NCBI GenBank assembly: GCA_003667245.1
Contig: RCNN01000221.1
Coordinates: 1-64,000 of the forward strand
Direction: 5' to 3'
DNA: 64,000 nt
DNA from: Heterostelium multicystogenum
Taxonomy: Eukaryota > Evosea > Eumycetozoa > Acytosteliales > Acytosteliaceae
Shown here: positions 36,201 through 48,554 of the stretch, in pieces
Position numbering within the stretch: position 1 is the stretch's first letter
Layout of the letters: each line of letters begins with the position of its first letter
Notes under the pieces: model-generated
The model's input: the letters and a program-made list of their open reading frames with translations, nothing else
Database searches by the model: none
Told to the model about the DNA's origin: nothing
Translations under genes and position numbers: made by a program

Positions 36201-38691
36201 GTTGTTTTTAAAAGCAAACAAATAAAGAATCAAGTTGATAAAAATTTCCTGTCTTTTTAAACTAGTTGGATTTGATTTACTAGCACTGGCAGTGTACCCT
36301 ATCTTACTTTAAAGTAATCATATTATTCGTTTTTTTTTTTTGTTTCTTCAATAAAACAATTTTGATTGAATATTGGTTTGGTGTAGTTTTGTTAGTTTGA
36401 CTTCTTCCCTTATTTTTATTTCTTTTCTCATTATCGATATATTAATTTCTGTGTCGATAGCGATGACCCATATATGGAAATTAAAAAGAATCTCAACTCA
36501 AACAAAATAACATCATTGGACTGATGATTTCATGAGAATAGAAGAGGTGTGTAACAGTGTGGTATGGTTTGGTTGATCAATAAAATCATTCAGCATACAG
36601 TCACCAACAACAGACAAAACCAGTCCCAAACCGTCCTAAATATTATTTGATTCTTTTTTCTCTTTCTATTTGGTGTTGCAAACAACAAAACAACATATCG
36701 CTTTTGTTTTAAAAACCATTAACACCACTACCACGTCTGTTTGATCGAACAGAGTGTGAGTGATTGATCAATCAACAAATACAAATAAAGTGATTATATT
36801 AATTTTTAGTGGTATGGCTTGTGAGTTAAATATCACTAAGTGGGTTTGACTCTGTTGACAGTGTGTTTAATATATCTTGAGTTTGAATATATTTATAATT
36901 ATAGTTATAGTATAACAATTTTAAAACTGAGTAGTGAACATTTGTGAATGTAGCGATTCTTTTAACTTTGTTGGTGTTAAAAATAATGACTGATGTGTTT
37001 GGAAGAGTGATCAGTTAATGTTTGTATTGTCATTAAATGCGATATATGAATTGTTAGATTACACACTCTCGGTTCGTACCTCTTGGTATTTAAAATTTTT
37101 TCAAATGCAAGGACAAACTACCTCCTGTCCAAACCAAATTGAAAGCCAAAATTTAAGATAACATGATAATAACCAAATATGGTTATTTAAGACTTGACGT
37201 CAAGTTGAGATAGAGTGGTGTGATCGTAAATTCATGCATGAAGAATAATTATCTTATGATGGCAGAGTGATGTATTTGTGATTATTCAAAAGTTAGAATG
37301 AGAAATGGAAAGAAGTGTGGGTTGTGTTAATGTGTGTTGAGATATGATGATGAAAATGAGGTAGATACCAATTCAATTGGAAATATCAACTGACAAATGA
37401 TAAATATCAAGCTATCCAAACAAGTGATCACCATGTAGAGATATGGTATGATAATTGGTAAATGATTTGAATATTAATTTAAAAGATTAATATTCAGTTA
37501 TTATTAGCCAAATGATTGGATATTTTAAATAAAGTGATGGTTATGAAAAATGTAATATAAAACTTATAATGATTTGAACAGGGGAGGGTGAGTACAACAA
37601 CCTATTAATTTGGAATTGAACTGATTTACAACCAATTTTCACTTTTTAAATTGGAACAACGACAAAATCAAAAGCAACAACAAACTTTACAATTTTTGAA
37701 GGAAAGGATTGTTGTACATTTTTGGTAAAAAAGAGTTGATTTCATTTTCCTTTTATATTATTAAGTAAATGATTATAAATGGTTATTTATTTTCATCAGT
37801 TAATTAACTGTAGCGCTTCTGGATAAATCCATTTTATTAATGGAATATTTATCAAAAGCATGATGTTGGTATAGCAATATATATCATGATAAGAGATATC
37901 AAAATGTGGAAAGAAAAAAAATATTTGAATCAATTCATCAAACAATTTTGAATACAATTCTTAAGTTACCAGAGTGAATGAAATGAATTGTGTTTATGTT
38001 GCATTTAAACTTACATTAATCTGATTTTGAACAAATAGATCTATCCACAACTACTACTTAAATAGTATATTGAACTACAATTTGTTTTTCCAATGGTACA
38101 GATTTTACTTGTTTAATTTATGTACTCTACAGTTTAAAACAATATCAGATGGTAAGAGAAAGTAAGTAAAATTGAAATAAAGATTGATATTTAATCTTAA
38201 TGTTGCTTGAAAAATAACTAATGACTGAGGTTGTATCACAATAATATATAGGATGATTATTATTATTTTTTAAAAATGTAATGCTTTACTTTTATTATTG
38301 TTTTATGAATAAAGGGGAATTTAGTAATACTCTTAATTTTAAAGGTAACTTTTTGTGCAAGCCAATGTTCCAAACTACTAACTATTAATTCCAATAGATA
38401 GACTTTGTAGACTTTGGATTTAAATTAAATAAAAAAACAAAAATATTATTTGATTACTAAACAATAGAATGGAAGTAGTACAAATAGTAATATCTTTAAA
38501 ACAAATTCAAAACAAAAATAATATTAATAATAATTTAAAATTATTTGTACAAATATGAATTTACAAAATGAGTAAAGCAAGGGAAATGAGGAAGTTAGGA
38601 ATTAGATTGTCTATATTTATGTTTACAATAATGATGTTGAGAAAAATAAAGTTTGAAGATGAAGTAATTGTTTGTATGCAGTTTTTAGTTT
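33237..38691. other. Gene-poor 5.5-kb region upstream of the GATA factor
   Basis: No credible gene on either strand. Short open frames at 33720-33932 and 34727-34927 are low-complexity. It holds CAACAA tracts, GT-rich spots (34340-34375, 37310-37340) and long AT-rich stretches. It lies 5' of the minus-strand GATA gene, so it may contain extended regulatory DNA; no specific site is claimed. Confidence 0.45.
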
Positions 38692-39391
38692 CTGGTAATT
38701 GTTTTGTTGGTGGATGGTCGCTATGTTATGGCTGGAGTGATTATACAAGATTTGGTTGCCGTTGAATTTGAATTTTGTTATAACTATAATTTTTACTATT
38801 ATTATAGGACAATGAATTAATAAAAATGTAGATTTCAAGAGATAATAAAAACTTTAGCGACCAACCAATATTTATAGATGAGCTGCTTGCTATGAAGCAT
38901 GGCAATACATTTCAAGTTGTAGGTGTGGTAGATTTTAGTTTATCTGGAAAACTGAAATGCATTCATTTTCCGGTGCGTCGTGAAAATTACACATAAAACC
39001 AACATAACATATTCAGGCGGCATGGTGGTTAAGTCATGACTACACAAACACTGACATTGACATAGCAATGACAATCCATTATTGTAGGGGCAGTGTGTTG
39101 CAATAGTTGCCATACAGATATATTAAATTATGTGGTTAGATTACTAGGCAATCCAATCACGGTTTATTATTCATAAAGCAGTAACTCACTAGTGAGTAGT
39201 AATTATGGCAATATGTTTTTTAATATTATAGTGAACTGCAAAACGTAAAAGGAACAGAGGAATGTGCCAAACACCGTTGTCGCCACCCCAAAAATAAAAT
39301 CAACATATTCCCCATTCAACAACAGGGTGAGATCTCGACGCAAGCTCTTGGAATTGAAACAGATAAATGGCCAAAGACTGAACATTTATAA
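38692..39391 (+). CDS. Cryptic spliced gene of unknown family (partial model)
   Basis: Several short exon-like blocks on the plus strand each begin after a plausible acceptor. After TTTTTAG at 38691 comes FLVIVLLVDGRYVMAGVII and QDLVAVEFE. After ATTATAG near 38807 comes DNELIKM, then with one frame slip ISRDNKNFSDQPIFIDELL, AMKHGNTFQVVGVVDFSL and SGKLKCIHFP. After ATTATAG near 39231 comes ELQNVKGTEECAKHRCRHPK, NKINIFPIQQQGEISTQ and a TAA at 39389. The text is clearly protein-like and richer in GC than the surroundings. Family not recognised. The 5' end is not found, and the stretch 38972-39231 is probably intron or holds another small exon (GQCVAIVAIQIY). Confidence 0.5.
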
Positions 39392-40442
39392 TTATTTTAA
39401 TAATTTATTTTAATAGCTAATAATATGATAATAATAATAATAATAATAATAAAATTACCAAATGAGGACTACTACCAATATTTATAATATTATTATTATA
39501 AATGACAATGCATAGGGTAATAAGTAGTGTGTTGTGTGTTATTAATTAAATAGTCAGAACTCATCAATGGGTTGGTTTAGTTTGTTGTTACCACTCCACA
39601 AACAAAATAGCAATCCAAACCTAACCACACCAAACTAATCTAACAATGGAGTGTAATTTGTAATATAGATGCTATTCTAGTCTAGTGGTATTATGGTTTT
39701 AAAAGATGTTTCGACAGATAGATACGTATCAATTTATCTAAATATATAAATATCATATATATATTATTATTATTATTATAATAATAATAGTATTAATGAT
39801 AGCAAGTTTGTTATACATGATGAGCTGATGATAACTATAGGTTTCATTGTTAATTATACGTCGACAATGCTTTCTTACTTCTATCTGCTTCATAGTCTTA
39901 TAGATTGCTGCATGATGTTTAGATGTCGATATAGTTGATTATTATAATATGGTGCTATCAATGATGTTATAAATTTATAGTTTATCTGTAGATGAGCGAA
40001 TACAGCTCTTAATTCATTACTTAACTTTAAGTCATTACTATCATTTAGTTACTACTATACACTTTTAAGTATCTAATTAATCGTTAATATTAATTGTATT
40101 GTGTAGATAATGTTTTGGTGTAAGGCACCACATAGTAATAGTAATAGTAACTAAGAATGAATAATATATTATAAACTACACAATAATATCTAGATTGCCA
40201 ATTAAGAAAGGACATGTCTACTTAAAGATATATCACTAAATTAAATCTAATGTAAATTAATTTAAGTAATCAAAAATTTAAATATGATCATCAAGTCATA
40301 TGCAAACAGCAAATTTAGCACACACATAATATTATCTCTTGTTCGTATATACTTGTCATTCGTTGTCCTTTTATTACATTAAAACAAGTCTTTAGTGATA
40401 CTATTATTATATTATATTATAAGTCATATTATTTTAGTATTA
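39392..40442. other. Intergenic, no gene seen
   Basis: AT-rich 1-kb region with an AAT microsatellite near 39430-39452 and ATT/AAT repeats around 39765-39795 that could fold back (ATTATTATTATTAT...ATAATAATAAT). No coding signal. Confidence 0.5.
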
Positions 40443-41069
40443 TTATAGAGATTTCTGGAGTTCGTTAAATTGTAAACCTTCGACTATTGCTTTGTCAAGC
40501 TTATCGTCTTTGTTGTGGAATGGGAATGATCTACCAGTCTTGGCATATCCCATAGATATGTACCAATTGAGCAATTCTTCACGCACTGAAATTACGTGCA
40601 AAACACCACTGTCAAGCTTCCAAACCTTCTTAATATAAGTCTCTGCAATCTTGAATAAAATACCACCGATGCCACTGCTCTGAAGTGATGGATCGACTCC
40701 AAACATTCCAATTCATACCGCTCTTGTCTTTCCAGAGTATCTTCTTTCGATTTTAATAGTTCCTACAATATTTCTCTTCTTTTGTTGTTCGGTTTGGTTT
40801 TGATCGACGTTGTTTTCTTCGACCAACTCGACCAAGAAAATTGTCTTTAAAAGTGGATCTGAGCTGAGCTCCTTAGATAAAGCGGCTTCGTTAATTCTCT
40901 GTCCAGTGACAAGATGCTTCTCAGTGGTCCATGGGTTCTCTCCTTCCTTTCCACGGTAGGCCCAGTTGATGATACGAGTGAGATCGACCACATCATCAAT
41001 AGTAGCAACTCTAGGATATACCTTAATTCCTTTCTTGGTTTCAACAACACAATTCAACAATTGGTCCAT
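40443..41069 (-). CDS. GNAT-family N-acetyltransferase with one in-frame TGA
   Basis: The frame from ATG 41069 reads MDQLLNCVVETKKGIKVYPR, ATIDDVVDLTRIINWAYRG and IFLVELVEENNV, then NIVGTIKIERRYSGKTRAV, a TGA at 40713-40715, and continues in the same frame IGMFGVDPSLQSSGIGGILF, KIAETYIKKVWKLDSG, ISVREELLNWYISMGYAKTG. The acetyl-CoA-binding motif A (GMFGVDP, Q-S-S-G-I-G) and the following helix are conserved, with the C-terminal GYxKTG typical of GNATs. Substrate unknown. The stop lies one residue before motif A in the beta-strand, so truncation would remove the CoA site. It is a substitution, not an indel: either a sequencing error, a real null allele, or readthrough. Confidence 0.85.
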
Positions 41070-41542
41070 GATTATTGCTATAATTTTAATATTATTACAA
41101 CTAGTTTATTAAACGATTGACAAGTCACGATTGATATTTCAACTTTTCTCGATATCTAACTGATTACCCCAATTCTAGTGCAAAGTGATGTAATTTAAAA
41201 AATCGACTAGATTTTTCATTTTTGTTACTGTTTTTTGATAAAATTCTTAGATGTTCGTTGGTTCCATTTTAGACTCAGAATGAATGATTCGTTTCCATAG
41301 ATTCATTTTTTACACGACTTATACTAAAAATAAATTTGACAGAACCAAGAAATAATTCCACAGAATTTCACTCGCCTTTTCTCATTGAAATCGTATTGAC
41401 TTAAAATCGATCTTCAATTCTGCGAAGAATACCATGAAGAGAAATTGTTAAAATAATAATAAAGTTTTATTTACATAAGATATGATCTATAAGATAGATA
41501 CTGGATTGATAATATTTCAAAACTGATCAAAGTTGTAATTGT
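41070..41542. other. Intergenic, no gene seen
   Basis: AT-rich spacer between the GNAT gene start and the end of the next small minus-strand gene; no coding or RNA signal. Confidence 0.5.
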
Positions 41543-41810
41543 TTATAAATCAACATCGGCGTGAGCAAAGATGTTGATACCAAGAATATTAATGTTGGCT
41601 AAAACATGGATATCTGGGTTGTGACCACATGTAGCACATGCAGCATTATTGAAAGATTGCAAAGATCTGGCTCCAGTGGCACTTCCAATAGAGCTCTTGG
41701 TAGTTGTGTTGTTTTGGGCAGATCCGAGTTTAGCAAGAGATGCTTAATTAATTTAAAGTTAGTTAATCTTGAATTTAGTTCTATCCTCGCTAATACTTAC
41801 AGAAGATCAT
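41543..41810 (-). CDS. Tiny two-exon gene, 69-residue Ser/Asn-rich protein
   Basis: Exon 1 is only ten bases (ATGATCTTCT, 41801-41810). A 58-bp intron (41743-41800, GTAAGTATTAG...TTAAG) joins exactly in phase to exon 2, giving MIFSSLAKLGSAQNNTTTKS, SIGSATGARSLQSF, NNAACATCGHNPDIHV and LANINILGINIFAHADVDL, TAA at 41543. The total is 210 bases, a clean 70 codons. The N-terminal Ser/Gly-rich half followed by a short Cys pair (CATC) and a hydrophobic tail resembles small dictyostelid developmental proteins such as the hssA/UPF-type families, but I cannot place it firmly. Confidence 0.75.
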
Positions 41811-43158
41811 TTTAGTTTATTAAGTTGTTTAAGTATTTAGGATATATATATTAGTTTAGATTTCTGTTTGTTTGATGATGTAAAACTCAATCAAAGACCG
41901 ACTATTTATACTGAATCCAGGTTGAATATTTGGGATTATTAGTTGGATTATTTTCTTTAAATTTTTGAAAAGGTCATTTAAAGTAGATATCAACGAGATC
42001 ACTAGTCACATCACGTATCTGTGATCACATTGCTCTCATCTCAACTAAGAAGTTATTGAAAATATTCGTTTGAATAAGTATTATTATAAAATTCAAAACT
42101 CAAATTACAAAATATTGGATCATACTTCATTAAAAACAAATACTGATATGTTAGTATTCAGCAGTATTTTAAAAAATAGATAGATCTGTTAAGCAATCAA
42201 ATAGAGTAATAAGTAAATGAATTGCAGTTTTAAAGGAATATATATTGGTGTGCCACTGTTTATATCAATCAATCAATTGAATGATTATAACAAGATTAAA
42301 AATACAACGTTCCAGTATCGAACTAACAAATCGTAATTTATTCTCTAATTTATATATATAAGTACATATAATTGGTCTACAATTATCCTCAATATATCTT
42401 TAATTTATCAGTTTATAAATTTAATATTAAATTTATCTGTTAGCGTAACATTAATCTAATCTAATCTTGGTGATATAATATGTCAGCATATAAATTGTAC
42501 ATCATATAACCTTCTCCTTTATTTTTGACACATGTTATATAAAGAATTCTCAAGTGATTGAATTGTTACCACATCATATATCTAACACTCTTTCCTCGAA
42601 TTTGATATATCTGTGTGCCATCAAACAAGATATAAGTGTGGGTGTGTAGGTGAATGTCAAAATTATAAATGGTATTACTAATATGTATTTTAAATTAAGT
42701 TTGTTCAACCAATATCTTGTTATAATAACTCAATTCAAATAATAATTATAAATAAACATTTGAATAGATGAATGTGTTTGCCTGAAGAGAGTATGTTAAA
42801 TCTTCTATTCATGACATTCCAAGAATAAAATGAACAGCAATGGTATGGTATAATTATTGATTGATAGACCATGATGTTGATATTTGATAGTTGAATTACA
42901 TCACATGCTTATGTTTGATTGATTTAAAGTTGTATTCCTACATTTTTAAATAAGTAGATATATATACCATATCTAACAGTTAACTTTAATTCAATCAGCT
43001 CATTTGATAAAAAACAAACGATAAATTGACTTTGTTAACAACATTGAAAATCATGGAATATTATTAGATTGATTACCTTTCATGAATAAACTATTGGCAC
43101 TAATTATAATAACTATAGCATTTTAAATTAAATTTAATATTACATCTTTTTTTTTGCT
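41811..43158. other. Intergenic, no gene seen
   Basis: About 1.35 kb of AT-rich DNA, upstream of the 69-residue gene and downstream of NDOR1; no reading frame or RNA signal. Confidence 0.5.
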
Positions 43159-45180
43159 TTACCATGTTTCAGTTGTATATCTTTTATCTTTTTCTAGTTT
43201 GGTTAAATAGTCGTTTGCTTGTTTGTCTAAATCGTCGCTTGATGTTTCTGATGAGAGTTTGGCTTGCCAAACCTTCTTTGATAATGGAAAGTAGCTGCTG
43301 TCTGACATCTTTGGGCATTCGTCCAGATGATCCAGATATATAGAAATATGCACCATCCTCCAGAAGTTTCCAAATTAAATCTGAGTCTAGCTTCATCAAA
43401 TCCTGCACATAGTGTTTCTTGTCTTGTTCACGTGAGAAGCAGACAGACAATTTAGTCAAATGACCGACATCTCGGTAGTGTTCAAACTCCTCCTGATAGA
43501 GATAATCCATGTTAGCATATCTGTTGCCAAAATAAAAGAGTGAATCTCCAATTTTCTCTTGTTTGTTCGGCTGCTGTTGATCTAGTTGTTTTATCCTCTG
43601 ATCTCTCTCCTGTATAAATGATCGGAAAATGGCGCATCCAGTTCCAGGTCCGACCATAATGATAGGAGTTGCAAGAGAGCGTGGCAGTGTGGCACCACTG
43701 GCTTTAATATAAATGAGCAACTCACTGCCACACTCCATCGTCTGGAACCATTTGGAGCAGAGACCCATTCTGGTCAGCTTTCTAAGTGGAGTTGTGTACT
43801 TAACGAGACCAGCAGTGATGTGTATACTATTAGGGTAGGCCAAAGGTGATGAAGATATTGAAAACGGTCTTGGTTTGATGGGAGAGATCAGGTCGAACAC
43901 ATACTCCAAAGGTATAGCACCGCACTTGAACTCCTTTATAACGTCAATATAGTTTCGTAGTTCTTTTTGATTGTATATTCTAAGGTCATCCTATACGCAT
44001 GTAAAAACGCGGTATTAGCAAATGAATTCATGATTCATGAGATGAATACAAACCTGTCCTTCTGAAGATGAGAAGTACTGAAGTCTTTCTTTATGAGTTG
44101 ATTCCAGAACAAAGAACTGCAGTAGTTTCGAAAAAGTATCTCTTTGGTGAGCCAGAGATATCGAAATAGCTTGTGAATAGGTCACGTACACTGACTGGGT
44201 ACTTGATGTTAGCAGGCTTTTGGGTGGTGTCTGTATTTTTAGGTTGAATATCATCGATTAGCTTCTCGGGATCGAAACCTAATAAACCTATTATTTCATC
44301 AACTAAATTTGGTGCATTCTTTGGTAATATATATGCAACATCACCTGAATGATATCTATACAACTCTATTAATAAAACTACAATTAAAGCCAATATTCAT
44401 GTTAACATACTTTAAACCAGTGTTTTGGATATCAATTTCTAAATGTCTAACATCTTGTGTCCATTCTACATTTGTAATTCTCTTATTCTTTAATAATATA
44501 GTTGATTTATATTGCTGTTGCTGTTGAGATTGTGGCTGTACAGATGATACAGATTTGCCTTCACTCCTGTAAATGATGTTATACTTTGCTGGCTGTCTGT
44601 AGTAGTAGTAGATAGAGAAGTTAGTTATCAGCTCGCCATGAAGTCAGTACAGTAGTATTTACAGTTGTAGCCTGTCAATGGGTGTAAAAGATGGATCGAC
44701 AGGATATAGTGCCGTTAGCTTTTCTATTAACTCTTTCGTCCATTTTTCAACTTCATAGTCGATACCTAGGTCATGTTGATCGTCTGCATCACCACGACGA
44801 ATGAGCTGCTGTGCACCAAGCGATAGAAGTCTTTGGTTGAGCTTCTTTGATGCGAAATTGAAGGTGGTATAGGACGAATCACCAAGTCCAAGCACAGCGA
44901 ACTTCAAACCTGCGAGTGCATTCGACGGTAGGCTTCGAATCAGCAAGAAGCTCCAGAAGGTTTTCATCGAGTCGGGCACATCTCCATGACCCTGTGTTGA
45001 CACCACAAATAGCACAGTCTTTTCACTGGGCAACAGCTGTCTAAAATCATAGTTTTCCACATCGACAACCGAATTAGCCAGGCCTATCTGATTATAAATC
45101 TCTCTCGAAAGTCGCTCTGCAACTTCCTGAGAGCTTCCACTTTGAGTTGCATATATAATCTTTAAATGATTCTTACTCAT
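43159..45180 (-). CDS. ndor1: NADPH-dependent diflavin oxidoreductase 1 (NDOR1/Tah18-like)
   Basis: The N-terminal flavodoxin domain starts at 45180: KIIYATQSGSSQEVAERLS (FMN phosphate loop), LFVVSTQGHGDVPDSMKTFW, FAVLGLGDSSYTTFNFASKK. After an intron near 44550-44660 come the FAD/NADPH parts: YRYHSGDVAYILPKN, LFTSYFDISGSPKRYFFE, RPFSISSSPLA (FAD-binding RxYS-like), IIMVGPGTGCAIFRSFIQER (NADPH ribose/pyrophosphate), YFYISGSSGRMPKDV and the C-terminal KDKRYTTETW ending at 43159. Length near 600 aa and the ETW-type end match NDOR1 rather than P450 reductase (no membrane anchor). It passes electrons from NADPH to the CIAPIN1/Dre2 Fe-S protein in cytosolic Fe-S assembly. Frame changes near 43300 and 44150 look like indels; one further intron lies near 43990-44055. 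Confidence 0.93.
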
Positions 45181-45634
45181 CTATCTATCTCTCGCTTGCT
45201 CTAGCTCTACTACTACTATTAAGATATATATTTGCTGACCGATCAACTAATGAATGAACGAATTAAGTCAAATGTGTAACCCATATTCTAATTATTAAAA
45301 AAACTAATTTCTTTGTCCAGATATGCAATGATAGGTAATATTTACATCACCCAACAAATTGTTAATTTTTGGACAAAAATATCCAATTATTTCAAAAAAT
45401 AATAAATGTAGCAGAATGGAGTCTCTTGATTACTTTTTATTATTTGATCACAAAAAAGAACTCATACTTTAACTTTCTTGTGGTCAAATTTATTTTGGGT
45501 AAATAAATAGTTCAGAATCAATAAAATGAACCTAATAATACAAATTATTCTAAATTCTGAATAATCAAATTATAAATTAATCAAAGGGTAAGTCTATTTT
45601 ATTTTAAAATTTGTATAATAAATAGGATATATAT
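45181..45634. other. Intergenic, no gene seen
   Basis: AT-rich spacer upstream of NDOR1 and downstream of the EGF/multi-pass gene. It contains no coding signal. Confidence 0.5.
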
Positions 45635-46747
45635 TTATTTCCTTTCCTCTTTCTTTAGTATATAAAACATCTCAATTATTAACACTATTTCAAAAATAAA
45701 TTGTGCACTCAATGAAAAGATTGCTCCAAAAGCTGTTTTTTGTGCACCAAATACAGTGATCAATATTAATGATATTGTAGCCAATAAAAAGGTCCATGAT
45801 AAAACAGTTACAATAAATGTTAACTAATAATAATAATAATTATTGGTAAGTATCAATAATATGAATATCCTTTAAATTTATAACTTACTTTTGTAAATAC
45901 TTTTTCTTTGGTTTTCTTTTGGAATTGAGCATCTCTGATTCTAATAAATATTAGGGCACCATAAACCATGAAAAAGAATGACAATACAAATCCAATGCCT
46001 GACATATAGATTGCATCTATTAGATTTAGTAGTGCCAATCCACCTTTGAAATGGTAAATATTCGATAACTCCAAGCCATAAAACACTCGAATGCTGACTT
46101 CAATAACTAACCAAATTCCATCGACAACAAAGAATATTCTTTTAGTTATTGGAATCAATATTCTATGACATCTAGTTGAAAAGACATGATGGTAAACACT
46201 TATCCTTTAATAAATAGTTAGAAGTTGTAATAAATTCAATTTCTTCCGTAAGTGTATAATACATACCAATGTAAAAGGACCAATAAATATGATGTAAAAA
46301 TGAAATACAATGCGAGACCACCTATAACTTCATTGAAAATAGGTGGTACTAAATGTGTTTGTGACATTGGATCCAATGCCAAATAAATAACTCTCACTGG
46401 AAATTAATAATTTAAATTAGTTTAATTAAATCTAGGATATTAACTAATAATTTATAAAACTTACTAATTGTATTAAATATTAAAAGTAAAAAGCATATAG
46501 GTTTTAGTGATATAATAGAATGTAATTTAATTACACAGAAAAGGAATTTATATAATAAAAATAAAAAGGTTGATCCATAGAAAATTAGGAACAAGCAACG
46601 CCAAAATATAAATACATTGCCAAGCTCTTCTTTGAAAGGAGTTTCGCAAAACTGTCCTTCCCAATAAGCTATACATTCACAATAGCCTTCTTCACACAAT
46701 CCATGTTTACCACAAACATTTGCTATGGAGCAATTGATCAAATGCAT
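45635..46747 (-). CDS. EGF-like domain plus multi-pass membrane protein (7TM-like)
   Basis: The start at 46747 gives MHLINCSIANVCGKHGLCEE, GYCECIAYWEGQFCE, a compact EGF-like module (C-x5-C...C-x-C...C) without its own signal peptide, followed by hydrophobic helices (VFIFWRCLFLIFYGSTFLFL, PICFLLLIFNT). Later exons add YLALDPMSQ, GGLALYFIFTSYLLVLLHWY, then RIFFVVDGIWLVIEVSIRVF, AIYMSGIGFVLSFFFMVYGA, TFIVTVLSWTFLLATISLIL, and end FYILKKERK with TAA at 45635. A splice near 45891-45825 (GTAAGT...TTATTAG) joins in phase. About seven helices after an extracellular EGF module suggest a receptor-like or THH1/TOM1-like protein; the family assignment is uncertain. Upstream exons encoding a signal peptide or more EGF repeats may be missing. 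Confidence 0.65.
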
Positions 46748-48554
46748 TGTTATTGATTAAATAAGAAACAATTGTTTAGATTGATAAATATATGTACAAG
46801 ATTCTAAATAAAAAATAAGGAAAATCAATTTGATTAATTTTAAAGATTTTGGTATTAAATTTGGTATTTATAAAATAAATATTAGTTATATATTGGAAAG
46901 ATTATTTGTAGTTCATAATTAGAATAGATATTTAGTTTAAGATAGTATAGTAACTAAGGAGTGATGTTGGTTACTAGAAGTTATAATAGAGTGGTATTGG
47001 AATGGGTTGGAAATTAAAATGATGATTACGTGATGGTATTTGTTTTTTTCACTTGAGTTACTAGATATAGAATAAAAAAGAGTAGGAAACACTATATGAT
47101 ATTAATTGGTTTGTTGATCAACCACTATTGGTTTTTCTAATGGATTATCTATAAATGAAGAGGAAACTCAACTTTTAAACTCCAAAAAATACTAAACAAG
47201 TACACCCAGCTGTTCACTATGTGATACCTCTCTAATTTTGTAAATACAGATTATAACTTTTAGATAAGATAATATATATATATTTTATATAAATATTATT
47301 GTAGTTAAAATAAATACCAATATATATCTGTGCTTACTTTACCATTTATGAAATAATAGAAGTACTACTTTTTAATAGTGTCCCATTAGAATGGATTTTA
47401 TGATTTTTTTCACGATGATCCATCCTGTAATTTCATTATAGATTCCATCCAGTTAGAACATATAACTACTCAACTCATCAATACCACACTCTAAAATGAT
47501 GTTTACATTTGATACAGACTCGAATTTCCAAAATATACTCTATCCCTATGATATACAGTAGTTAGATATTCTATCATCACATCAAGTTGGCAATTACCTT
47601 TCCACACTAAACTAAACCATCCACTACAAAAACACATCAACTTAATCAAAATAACCACTACTACCACAACCATATTGGATTAACACATTCATACATCAGA
47701 CCCCATCTATTACTAATAATGTGGTGGTGATGGTGGTGAGAGATGGAAGTGTTTATACTACTCTAATTGGGAGTAGAATCAAATTGAATCTGATGAAAAT
47801 TCACTATAATAATAGAACCATTACTATCATCATCAATCACTAAATATATAACCCATCGAGTAGAAATTAATGAATTTCAAAGATGTATGTACCAAAGTTA
47901 TAACAGAATTCTTCATGTGTGTGGGTTTATTCTACCAATCAAATAATACCGTATATATCAGTTAACAGTATCGAGTACTTGCTGTTATCGACGTTGAACT
48001 GAACTAACTTATTTGATATTTTGTTAATTTTAGTTAATCATCAAAAGCTGATATGCCGTGTTGTTTATACATTAACCTCTTATTATTACAATGCTGGGGA
48101 GAGTTTAAACTTGATAGGTTGAGTAAGTTACAATATTTCTGCAGAGTACTAGGTTGCAAAATCTTCTCTTCTTATTTGTCGATGATTAAGAAGATATGTT
48201 TTTTAAGTTAAAAGATTAAACTATAATATCGATTGATATGTTGCAACCAGGAATGTATAGTTGATGACCCAAGAGTCGACAATGATGAGTGTAAAACCAA
48301 CACTTGAATCTGTTTGTAAAGCACTTAAACTTGATGGTCCTCAAAGAATAGATCGAGATTAGGGCTTAGTTAATATTGAAAGAAGCGATTATGAATGATA
48401 GGATCTGAGCAATTTTGATTGGAATTAGTTGTGTAGATCCAATCTATTCATGATAGAATTATGGGTCATAATAACATTGATGGGCATTTTAATTAATTAC
48501 AGTTACATCTTGCGTAATATCACAAAAGATATGTTTAATAATTAAATAAATCAT
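46748..48554. other. Intergenic, 1.8 kb, no gene seen
   Basis: AT-rich region with a CACTACTACCACAACC tract near 47655 and TGGTGGTGATGGTGGTG near 47722. No convincing open frame on either strand. Confidence 0.5.
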
